Positions 20,023 through 30,000 of a stretch of 64,000 bases of DNA are shown piece by piece (position 1 is the stretch's first letter; every line of letters begins with the position of its first letter). The position numbers and the translations under genes were made by a program. The DNA comes from Streptomyces sp. CGMCC 4.7035 (GTDB lineage: Bacteria > Actinomycetota > Actinomycetes > Streptomycetales > Streptomycetaceae). The stretch covers positions 744,001-808,000 of the forward strand of contig NZ_CP134053.1 of NCBI RefSeq assembly GCF_031583065.1, given 5' to 3'. Under the pieces are notes generated by a model, which saw only the letters and a program-made list of their open reading frames with translations, searched no databases and was not told the DNA's origin.

Positions 20023-21779
20023 CAGCACCACGAACGGGGGGCCGAGCGGAAGTTTCCATCCTGGAGGAGACGCTCGGCGACCCGGGCCAGGCTGCCCGGG
20101 AGAACGCAGAGCTCGACGCCGCGGAGGAGTTCCCCGCGGCGAGTTGCGCACGCCTCGACGCCTTCGGACTGGCCGCGTACTACGTCCCGGCCAGGTTCGG
20201 CGGGAAGCTCGACGATCACGAAGTCTTCCTACGGCTCCTGCGGACGGTCGCGCGCCGTGACGTGAGCGCCACGGTGGCGCACGCCAAGACCTATCTGGGT
20301 GTCGCGCCGGTATGGGTGGGTGGAAGCCCGGAACAGGCCGCCGGCGTTGCAGACGTCGTACTCTCCGCTGGCCCGGTGGGCTGGGCGCTGTCCGAGCCGG
20401 AGCACGGCGCGGATCTGCTGAACGGCTCCTGCACGGCCACACCCCAGGCGGGCGGCTACCGCCTCGACGGGGTGAAGTGGCCGATCAACAACGCCACGCG
20501 CGCAGACCTGCTCACCGTGCTCGCCCGCACAGGCGAGCACGGCGGGGCACGCGGGCACAGCCTCTTCCTCTTCGACAAGACGCAAGCGGCGAGCGGCACC
20601 TGGCGGGCGCTGCCCAAGGTGCCCACGCACGGCATCCGCGGCATCGACATATCAGGCATCGAATTCACCGGCGCCGGGCTTCCGGCCACCGCCCGCATCG
20701 GCGCGGAGGGCACCGGTGTCGAAACGGTGCTACGCGCACTCCAGCTGACCCGCACCATGTGCGCGGTCCTCTCCCTCGGAGCCGGCGAACACGCACTGAG
20801 ACTCACCGGGCGCTTCGTCGCGACCCGGCTCATTCAACGGCGCCCCCTCATCGAACGCCCCTATCCCGCAGCGATCCTCGCCCAGTCCGCGGCACAACTC
20901 GCCGCTGTGGAAGCGGCGGCGCTCGTCGGCAGCCGCTCCATCCACAGCCTCACCGAGGAGATGAGCGTCGTCTCCCCGGTGGTGAAGGCACTCGCTCCCA
21001 CACTGGTCGACTCGATGCTCGCGGAACTGGCCGAGCTGCTCGGCGCACGCTCCTTCCTCACCGGGGTGTACGAGCACGGTGCGTTCCAGAAAGTGCGGCG
21101 CGACCACCAGGTCGTGTCGATCTTCGACGGCAGCACCCCGGTCAACAGAGCCGGCCTGATCCAGCAGTACCCCAGGCTGGTGCGCGGCTTCGCCAAGGGC
21201 GCCGCCGACACGGACGGCCTGCGCGAGGCCGTAGCGGTCGGCGAGCCGGTGCGGAACCTGGACCACACGGCTCTGACACTCATGTCGCGTCGGGGGTGCT
21301 CGCTCGTCCAGTCGCTCCCCGGGTTCGTCGCGTCCCTCGACACCAGGACGGTCCCCAACGGCCTGGCGGAGCATGCCCACGCGCTGTGCACCGTCGTCGA
21401 GCAACTCCACGCCCTCATGGCGGACACGCGTCCGGGGGCCAGACCTCCCATGGCCGCCTACGAGCTGGCCGCTGCCTACGAGCTCTGCTACGCGGGCGCG
21501 GCCTGCCTGCACCTCTGGTGCACCGGCGAGAGCGGTCACCAGGGCGAACCACTATGGGAAGACGGGCTCTGGGTACGGGCCGCGCTTCGCATGCTGCTGG
21601 CCAGGATCGCCGACGTCCTGCGGATGCCGAAGCCCGCAGCCGCCCCCGGAGACGACCGGATCGACGGACCGCTCTCCCTTCTTGTCGCGGAGGCCGCGCA
21701 GACCGGTGCCGCGGTGACGCCGTTCGGCGACCCGATGCCCCTGCCGGTCACGGAACTGGGAGGCCCCAGTGGGCGCTGA
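20019..21779 (+). CDS. acyl-CoA dehydrogenase-like flavoprotein 1 (lipid chain desaturation)
   Basis: A 586-residue acyl-CoA dehydrogenase family protein, longer than the usual 380-400 because of a C-terminal extension. The FAD/substrate signature reads ALSEPEHGADLLNG (about 124-137). At the position of the family's catalytic YEGT loop it has IFDGSTPVNRAG, i.e. Asp where medium-chain enzymes have Glu. GTG 20019 overlaps the FAAL stop (GTGA). Paired dehydrogenases next to a FAAL and ACP occur in ramoplanin and enduracidin clusters, where they are held to introduce the double bonds of the acyl chain. By analogy this pair would desaturate the fatty acid, perhaps on the ACP. Confidence 0.87.
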   Translation: MTAPRTGGRAEVSILEETLGDPGQAARENAELDAAEEFPAASCARLDAFGLAAYYVPARFGGKLDDHEVFLRLLRTVARRDVSATVAHAKTYLGVAPVWVGGSPEQAAGVADVVLSAGPVGWALSEPEHGADLLNGSCTATPQAGGYRLDGVKWPINNATRADLLTVLARTGEHGGARGHSLFLFDKTQAASGTWRALPKVPTHGIRGIDISGIEFTGAGLPATARIGAEGTGVETVLRALQLTRTMCAVLSLGAGEHALRLTGRFVATRLIQRRPLIERPYPAAILAQSAAQLAAVEAAALVGSRSIHSLTEEMSVVSPVVKALAPTLVDSMLAELAELLGARSFLTGVYEHGAFQKVRRDHQVVSIFDGSTPVNRAGLIQQYPRLVRGFAKGAADTDGLREAVAVGEPVRNLDHTALTLMSRRGCSLVQSLPGFVASLDTRTVPNGLAEHAHALCTVVEQLHALMADTRPGARPPMAAYELAAAYELCYAGAACLHLWCTGESGHQGEPLWEDGLWVRAALRMLLARIADVLRMPKPAAAPGDDRIDGPLSLLVAEAAQTGAAVTPFGDPMPLPVTELGGPSGR

Positions 21780-23442
21780 GGAACTGGACGCACTGCTCGG
21801 CGACCCGTGGGACGAGAAGAACCCGTTGGGCTACGCCGCCATCCTCGACGCCGACGAGCGGCACGAGATGCTGGCCGAGGGCGAGAGACTGCTCGACCGC
21901 TTCTGCATGAACGCCGAATTCGTACCGGCCGCATACGGTGGCCGCCTCACCCGCGCCGACCGCCTCGCCGGCATCCAGCGCACGCTGTGGCGGCGCGATC
22001 CGTGCCTGGGACTGGGCTACGGACTCAGCTCGTTCATCGCATCGGTCAACATCTGGACCTCAGGAGATGAGGCCCAGCGCAGCCGCGCCGCCGAACTGCT
22101 CCTGAACAACGGCCGGATCGCCGCTGCCTTCCACGAACTCGACCACGGCAACGACTTCGCCAACGCGGAGTTCACCGCACGACGCCGCGACGGGCGATGG
22201 CTGCTGACCGGCCGCAAGGAGATCGTCACCAACCTGCGGCGCGCCGAGGCGATCGTGCTGTTCGCCAGGACGAACGAAGCCGCGGGCAGCCGCAGCCACA
22301 GCCAGTTCCTCATCGCACGGGACGAGCTGCCCGCCGCCGCCGTGCGCGATGTGCCGCGCTTCCTCAGCTCCGGGATGCGGGGCGTCGCACTCGGCGGAAT
22401 GGATTTCACCGACTGCCCCGTACCGGCCGACGCGCTGCTCGGTGCGGAGGGCCAGGGCATGGAATCCGCCCTGCGCGCCTACCAGATCACCCGGGCCATC
22501 ACCCCGGCCGTGTCCGTCGGCCCCCTCGACACCGCGCTGCGCGCCGCGCTCGGCTTCACCCTTGAACGCCGGCTCTACGGCGGGACCGCCGCCGACATCC
22601 CCTACGTCCGCGCCGTCATCGCCCGTGCCTACGCCGCCCTCCTGGCCATCGACGCCTTCTCGGCGGTCGTGCTCAGAGCGCTGCACCTGTCGCCCGCGAT
22701 CGCGCTCTACGCCCCCGCCGCCAAGTACTTGACCTCCCAGATCGCGCTCGACGCCGTCGAGGAACTGCGGTCGGTGCTGGGCGCGCAGGGATATCTGCGC
22801 CAGGGCCCGTACGCGATCTACCAGAAGATGGCCAGGGACATCGCACCGGCCACCTTCGCGCATATATCGCGCACCGGCTGCCTGGTGATGATCCTGCCTC
22901 ATCTCCCGCGACTGGCCCGGCGCTCCTGGCTCAAGGACTCTCCGGCAGCAGAGGAGCTGTTCGACCTCGGAGGCGATCTCCCCCCGCTGGAACCGGGCCG
23001 GTTGACGGTGGGCGTTCCGCCAGCCGACGCGCTCATCGGCACACTCGCCGAAATCGGCGGGCGGGAGCCGGACGGCGGACCCGTGAGCCGCCTCGCGGCC
23101 CGCTTCCTGGACGAACTGCACGCGCTGCGCGACGCCTGCGCGGCGCTGCCGCCGAGGGACATCACGATCGGCGCCGCACCGGAAGCCTTCGCCCTGGCCG
23201 ACCGTTACACCGTCCTTCTCGCGGCAGCATCGGTGCTCGCCGTGTGGGACCGAGCCGGCGACCGCTACGGCGAAGCCGAACTGATCGGCGTCCTCGACCG
23301 GCTCGCGGCACGCCTCGGCGGCCGCTCGGTACTCACCGCTGCCGAACGCGAGAGCACGGAAGAAAAGCTCTTCGCCGCCGCCACAGAGCGCCATCTGGAC
23401 CACAAACTCTTCGATCTGACCGCCCGAGTGACACTGGGCTGA
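21769..23442 (+). CDS. acyl-CoA dehydrogenase-like flavoprotein 2 (lipid chain desaturation)
   Basis: A 557-residue second member of the pair, overlapping the first by 11 bases; GTG 21769 has GGGAGG just upstream. The flavin-binding signature is degenerate (AFHELDHGNDFANAEF), followed by GRWLLTGRKEIVTN. No YEGT-like catalytic loop is evident, and the corresponding region runs YQKMARDIAPATF. It may form a heteromeric complex with protein 1 or catalyse a different desaturation. Like its partner it carries an extra C-terminal region, and together they suggest an unsaturated (possibly dienoyl) starter acyl group. Confidence 0.85.
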   Translation: MGAEELDALLGDPWDEKNPLGYAAILDADERHEMLAEGERLLDRFCMNAEFVPAAYGGRLTRADRLAGIQRTLWRRDPCLGLGYGLSSFIASVNIWTSGDEAQRSRAAELLLNNGRIAAAFHELDHGNDFANAEFTARRRDGRWLLTGRKEIVTNLRRAEAIVLFARTNEAAGSRSHSQFLIARDELPAAAVRDVPRFLSSGMRGVALGGMDFTDCPVPADALLGAEGQGMESALRAYQITRAITPAVSVGPLDTALRAALGFTLERRLYGGTAADIPYVRAVIARAYAALLAIDAFSAVVLRALHLSPAIALYAPAAKYLTSQIALDAVEELRSVLGAQGYLRQGPYAIYQKMARDIAPATFAHISRTGCLVMILPHLPRLARRSWLKDSPAAEELFDLGGDLPPLEPGRLTVGVPPADALIGTLAEIGGREPDGGPVSRLAARFLDELHALRDACAALPPRDITIGAAPEAFALADRYTVLLAAASVLAVWDRAGDRYGEAELIGVLDRLAARLGGRSVLTAAERESTEEKLFAAATERHLDHKLFDLTARVTLG

Positions 23443-23454
23443 GGGAAGACAGTC

Positions 23455-23739
23455 ATGACTGAGCACGGACCCACTGTCATCGAACCGACAGCGGAGAACA
23501 TCGCCACCTGGCTCCTGGAGCGCGTTGCGTACTACCTCGATGAGCCGACAGAGGCAATCGACGCAGAGGCGCCCCTTGCCCATTACGGACTGGACTCGGT
23601 GTATGCCTTGGCCCTCTGCGGCGACATCGAGGACACCCTGAGCGTGTCCATCGAACCCACTTTGATCTGGGACGTGGAAAACCTCGTGGATCTCACCGGG
23701 CGCCTTGCCGAACTGGTGGCCGAGCGCCCCCGGCAGTGA
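23455..23739 (+). CDS. free-standing acyl carrier protein for the lipid starter
   Basis: A 94-residue acyl carrier protein with the phosphopantetheine attachment site YGLDSVYAL (Ser48), an acidic helix II region and a predicted four-helix fold. The start ATG follows GAGGGAAG, 12 bases after the second dehydrogenase stop. It should receive the acyl group from the FAAL, present it to the two dehydrogenases, and pass it to the first condensation domain of the NRPS that begins 126 bases later. It is the expected last lipid-module gene before the assembly line. Confidence 0.93.
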   Translation: MTEHGPTVIEPTAENIATWLLERVAYYLDEPTEAIDAEAPLAHYGLDSVYALALCGDIEDTLSVSIEPTLIWDVENLVDLTGRLAELVAERPRQ

Positions 23740-23865
23740 CCGGTCTCCGAGTACCCGGCTCACCCCGGACGTCGCTCGGACCCACTCGTAGATCGAGGCC
23801 GCTACGGCCTGGTTCCTCCAGATCCTGATTTTTTGTCGTCGTGTCAAGCATTGAGGTTGGCAGTC

Positions 23866-26800
23866 ATGGTTGCGTCTGAGCACGAACTCCAGGAACTCAT
23901 GTCGGGCCAGCTCGGTGTCTGGTACGCCCAGCAGTTCGCACCGGCCAGCCCTGCCTACACCATCGGCGACTACACGGAGCTCCGCGGAGACCTGGACGTC
24001 GACCTGTTCGTCGACGCTCTGCGGCGCGCCCTGGACGAAGCCGACGGGTACCGCCTCAGGATTACCGTGGAGAACGGGATCCCGCGGCAGTACGTCGGCC
24101 GCTCGGACGAATACCCCATCGAGGTCCTCGACCTACGCGCGGAGACCGACCCGCGCGCCGCCGCCGAGCAGTGGATTCACGCGGACGTGGACCGCCCGGT
24201 CGACCTGTCCGACGGTTGGCTGTCCGCCCAGACCGTGCTGAGGCTCGCTGACGATCACGCAATCTGGTACCAGCGGGCACACCACATCGCCATCGACGGA
24301 ACGAGCTTGTCGGCCTTCGCCAATCGGCTGGCCGAGATCTACACCGGCCTACTGGAAGGCCGCGCGTCCTCCGACGGAGCACTGGCTCCGGTGACCGTCC
24401 TGATGGAGACCGACCGGGACTACCGGGAGTCGGAGGAGCGCGGCCGGGACCGTGACTTCTGGCTCGACCTCCTGTCCGGCGCGCCTGAGCCGGCCGGTTG
24501 GCGGGGCCGCCAGGCTCGTCGGCTGGCGAACCGTCCGGTCCAGCACCTGGAGGAGATCGGCGCCCCTGACGCCGACGGTCTGAAGGCAGCCGCTCGACGC
24601 CTGAAGACGAACTTCGCGGGCCTGGTGATCGCCGCAACGGCCGCCTACCGGCACCAGGTCACCGGCGCGCAGGACATCGTCCTCGGGGTCGCGGTCAACG
24701 GCCGTACGCTGAGGCGCGAGTTCGGAATTCCCGGCATGACGGCGAACATCATGCCCGTCCGGCTTCGGATGACCCAGGAGTCGACGGTCGCGGATCTCCT
24801 GCGACAGACCGCCCATGCAGTCCGTCAGGGCCTGCGGCACCAGCGCTATCAGTACACGGACATCATGACCGACCTGGGTCTGGTCGGCGGCGGCCCTCTC
24901 TACGACGTGGTGGTCAACGTCGTCCTGGCCGAGCATCCGGAGCGGTTCGGCAACTGCTCCGCCTCCTGGACCGGCCTCTACACAGGGCCGGTTGACGACC
25001 TTCGGATCGACGTCTACCACGGTTCGGCCGCAGGCGGGATGGAGACCGCGGTCGAGTTGAACCGTGACCTTCACGGCGACGACGAGGGCGCGGACATCTC
25101 CCGGCACTTCCTCCGGGTGCTGAACTGGTTCGCGGCCGCCTCACCCGAGGATTCGATCGGCGGCGTCGAGCTCCTCGACGCGGCTGAGCTGGAACGGGTG
25201 CTGGTGGAGTGGAACGACACGGATGCGGTGGTTCCGGCGGGGACGTTGCCGGGGTTGTTCGCGGGGCAGGTGGCGCGGACGCCGGATGCGGTGGCGGTGG
25301 TGTTCGAGGGTGAGTCGGTTTCGTATGCGGAGTTGGATGCGCGGGCGAATCGTCTGGCCCGGGTGCTGGTCGGCCGGGGTGTGGGTGCGGAGTCGGTCGT
25401 GGCGGTGTGCCTGGAGCGCGGCTTTGACATGGTCGTGGCGTTGCTGGCGGTGTTGAAGGCCGGGGGCGCGTATCTGCCCATCGACCCGGAGCTGCCGGCG
25501 GAGCGGGTCGCGTTCATGCTGGCTGATGCGGGTGCGGTGTGTGTGGTCACCGATGGGGCCTGCGTGGCTGTGGTGGGTGCGGGTGCGGTGCCGGTGGTGT
25601 TCACGGACGACGTGCAGGTGTCTTTGGCGGACGATGGCCCGCTGGGCGTGTCGGTGGTGCCGGGGCATGCGGCGTATGTGATCTATACGTCGGGTTCGAC
25701 GGGTGTGCCGAAGGGTGTGGTGGTCTCGCATGCGGGGATTGTGAACCGGTTGGGGTGGATGCAGGACCGGTTCGGCCTGGCGGTGGGGGATCGGGTGCTG
25801 CACAAGACGCCGTTCGGTTTCGATGTGTCGGTGTGGGAGTTGTTCTGGCCGTTGCTGCAGGGTGCGGTGATGGTGGTGGCCCGTCCGGGTGGTCACCGGG
25901 ATCCGGGGTATGTGGCGGAACTGGTCCGTGAGCAGCGGGTGGACACGGTGCATTTCGTGCCGTCGATGCTGGAGGCGTTCCTTGCGGCGCCGCAGGCTCG
26001 GGAGTGCGGCTCGTTGCGGCGGGTGGTGTGTTCGGGCGAGGCGTTGGGTGCCGGCGTCCGGGACCGGTTCTTCTCCGTGTTCGGTGAGGGAGCTGGCCTG
26101 TTCAACTTGTACGGTCCGACCGAGGCGTCGGTGGACGTGACCGAGTACCGGGTCGAGGCGGATGGGTCGGGTGTGGTGCCGATCGGGCGTCCGGTGGCGA
26201 ACACGCGGGTGTTCGTGCTGGATGAGCGGATGCGTCCGGTGCCGGTGGGGGTGGCTGGTGAGTTGTATCTGGCGGGTGTGCAGCTGGCGCGTGGGTATGT
26301 GGGGCGTGCGGGTCTGACGGCGGAGCGGTTCGTCGCCGATCCGTTCGATGCCACCGATGCCGGTGGCGGCCGGTTGTATCGCACCGGGGATGTGGTGCGC
26401 TGGAGTGAGTCCGGTGATCTGGTGTATCTGGGCCGGGCCGATGAGCAGGTCAAGGTCCGTGGTTTCCGGATCGAGCCGGGTGAGATCGAAGCGGTGATCG
26501 CCGGGCATCCGCAGGTCGCCCAGACCGCGGTCATCGTGCGGGAGGATGAGGGCGGGGACAAGCGTCTGGTCGCCTACGTCGTCCCGGCGACCGGTTCTGA
26601 GGCCGACCCGGTCGTGCTGCGGGCGTTTGTCGCCGAGCGTCTGCCGGAGTACATGGTGCCCTCGGCGGTGGTGGTGCTGGACGCGCTGCCGTTGACGCAC
26701 AACGGCAAGCTGGATCGTAAGGCTTTGCCCGCGCCGGACTTCAGCGCGATCGCCGGGTCCGGGCGGGCTCCGGCGAACGTGCGGGAGGAGTTGCTGTGCC

Positions 26801-27000
26801 AGGGCTTCGCCGAGGTCCTGGGGCTGGAGTCGGTCGGCGTCGATGACGACTTCTTCGCGCTGGGCGGTCACTCGCTGCTCGCCGTGCAGCTGCTGGAGTG
26901 GCTGCGGGTAAGGGGAATGTCAGTCTCGGTGCAGGTGCTCTTCGAAGCCCCGACGCCAGCGGACCTGGCGGCGGTCGCCGGTGCGGTCCAGGGGACGGTG
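23866..27000 (+). other. NRPS module 1: starter C, A(Ser), T
   Basis: C1 (about 23887-25170) is of the lipo-initiation subtype with intact HHIAIDG and should couple the ACP-bound fatty acid to the first residue. A1 (about 25195-26730) reads DVWHVSLVDK, a serine code. T1 has [10 protein letters not shown] (Ser codon 26872) and the [10 protein letters not shown] tail that in this protein precedes dual C/E domains. The next domain is dual C/E, so D-Ser1 is predicted. Confidence 0.85.
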
Positions 27001-30000
27001 CCGGAGAACCTGATTCCGGACGGCGCGCAGGTGATCACGCCGGAGATGCTGCCGTTGGTGGAGCTGACCGAGGCCGAGATCCAGACCGTGGTGGCCGGGG
27101 TGCCGGGTGGTGCGGGCAATGTCGCGGACGTCTATCCGCTGGCCCCGCTGCAGGAAGGGATCTTCTTCCACCACCTGCTGGCCGACGGTGGCGAGGACGT
27201 CTACGTCACAGCATTTGGGTGGGAGTTTGACGGCCGGTCCCAGCTGGATGGGTTCGTCGCGGCGTTGCAGCAGGTCGTCGACCGGCATGACGTGTTCCGC
27301 ACGTCGGTGGTGTGGCAGGGGCTGCGTGAGCCGGTGCAGGTGGTGTGGCGCTCCGCGACGCTTCCCGTCACCGAGGTGAACCTTGATGCCGACAGCGTCG
27401 ATCCGGCGGCGGAGCTCGTTTCCGAGGTCGGGCTGGTGATGGATCTCGGCCGGGCCCCGCTGCTGGATCTGCATGTTGCGGAGATCTCCGGCGACCGGTG
27501 GCTGGGGCTGCTGCGGATGCATCATGTGGTTCAGGACCACACCACGCTGGAGATGCTGCACGACGAGCTGCGGACGATCCTGGCCGGACAGGCCGACGAG
27601 TTGCCGGATCCGTTGCCGTACCGGCAATTCGTGTCGCAAGCCCGGGCCAGGCTGGAGAGCGGGGAACACCAGGACTTCTTCAGGGACTTGCTGTCCGGCG
27701 TGGACGAGCCCACCGCGGCGTTCGGTGTCACCGACGTGCGCAGGGACGGATCCGGGGTGGCTGTCGCAGAGCTGGATCTGGGCGCTGACTTGGTCGTGCG
27801 GTTGCGGGAGGTATCGCGCCGTTTGGGCGCCAGTCCGGCGACCGTCATGCATGTGGCGTGGTCGCGGGTGCTGGCGGTGGTCTCCGGCCGTGATGACGTG
27901 GTGTTCGGGACGATGTTGCTCGGGCGGATGAACGCCAGAGCGGGCTCGGGCCGGATGCCGGGATTGCTCACGAACATGCTGCCGGTGCGGGTGCGCACCG
28001 GTGAACTGGACGTGCAGGCCGCGGTCACGGCAATGCGCGGGCAGCTGGCCGGACTGCTGGAGCACGAGCACGCGCCGTTGGCCTTGGCCCAGCGCGCGAG
28101 CGGGGTGCCGGCGGATGTTCCGCTGTTCACTTCGATGTTCAACTACCGTCAGGCGACGACCCCCAGTTCAAGCCTGGCTGGTATCAGGAATGTGTTTTTC
28201 CAGGAGCGGACCAACTATCCGCTGGCGGTCGTGGTCGATGACAACGGTGATGGTCTCGGTCTAACGGTGGATGCGGTCGCGCCGATCGATCCCCAGGCGG
28301 TGGCGGAGATGCTGCACACCGGGGTCGGGCATCTGGTGTCGGCGTTGGAGGACGCTCTGGATGACGGTGCGCAGGTGCCGCTGTCGGCGGTGAGTGTGCT
28401 GGATGGCACGGAGCTGGACCGGGTGTTGGTCCAGTGGAATGACACTGATGCGGTGGTGCCGGCGGGGACGTTGCCGGGGTTGTTCGCGGGGCAGGTGGCG
28501 CGGACGCCGGATGCGGTGGCGGTGGTGTTCGAGGGTGAGTCGGTTTCGTATGCGGAGTTGGATGCGCGGGCGAATCGTCTGGCCCGGGTGCTGGTCGGCC
28601 GGGGTGTGGGTGCGGAGTCGGTCGTGGCGGTGTGCCTGGACCGTGGCGTGGACATGGTGGTGGCGTTGCTGGCGGTGTTGAAGGCCGGGGGTGCGTATCT
28701 GCCGGTTGATCCGGAGCTGCCGGCGGAGCGGGTCGCGTTCATGCTGGCTGATGCGGGTGCGGTGTGTGTGGTCACCGATGGGGCCTGCGTGGCTGTGGTG
28801 GGTGCGGGTGCGGTGCCGGTGGTGTTCACGGACGACGTGCAGGTGTCTTTGGCGGACGATGGCCCGCTGGGCGTGTCGGTGGTGCCGGGGCATGCGGCGT
28901 ATGTGATCTATACGTCGGGTTCGACGGGTGTGCCGAAGGGTGTGGTGGTCTCGCATGCGGGGATTGTGAACCGGTTGGGGTGGATGCAGGACCGGTTCGG
29001 CCTGGCGGTGGGGGATCGGGTGCTGCACAAGACGCCGTTCGGTTTCGATGTGTCGGTGTGGGAGTTGTTCTGGCCGTTGCTGCAGGGTGCGGTGATGGTG
29101 GTGGCCCGTCCGGGTGGTCATCGGGATCCGGGGTATGTGGCGGAACTGGTCCGTGAGCAGCGGGTGGACACGGTGCATTTCGTGCCGTCGATGCTGGAGG
29201 CGTTCCTTGCGGCGCCGCAGGCTCGGGAGTGCGGCTCGTTGCGGCGGGTGGTGTGTTCGGGCGAGGCGTTGGGTGCCGGCGTCCGGGACCGGTTCTTCTC
29301 CGTGTTCGGTGAGGGAGCTGGCCTGTTCAACTTGTACGGTCCGACCGAGGCGTCGGTGGACGTGACCGAGTACCGGGTCGAGGCGGATGGGTCGGGTGTG
29401 GTGCCGATCGGGCGTCCGGTGGCGAACACGCGGGTGTTCGTGCTGGATGAGCGGATGCGTCCGGTGCCGGTGGGGGTGGCTGGTGAGTTGTATCTGGCGG
29501 GTGTGCAGCTGGCGCGTGGGTATGTGGGGCGTGCGGGTCTGACGGCGGAGCGGTTCGTCGCCGATCCGTTCGATGCCACCGATGCCGGTGGCGGCCGGTT
29601 GTATCGCACCGGGGATGTGGTGCGCTGGGATGCCGACGGTGATCTGGTGTATCTGGGCCGGGCCGATGAGCAGGTCAAGGTCCGTGGTTTCCGGATCGAG
29701 CCGGGTGAGATCGAAGCGGTGATCGCCGGGCATCCGCAGGTCGCCCAGACCGCGGTCATCGTGCGGGAGGATGAGGGCGGGGACAAGCGTCTGGTCGCCT
29801 ACGTCGTCCCGGCGACCGGGGCTCAGGCCGACCCGGTCGTGCTGCGGGCGTTTGTCGCCGAGCGTCTGCCGGAGTACATGGTGCCGTCGGCGGTGGTGGC
29901 CCTTGAGGCGTTGCCGCTGACGGTGAACGGGAAGCTGGACCGGCGGGCCCTGCCCGCGCCCGACTTCGCGGCCATCGCCGGCTCAGGTCGTGGCCCGGCG

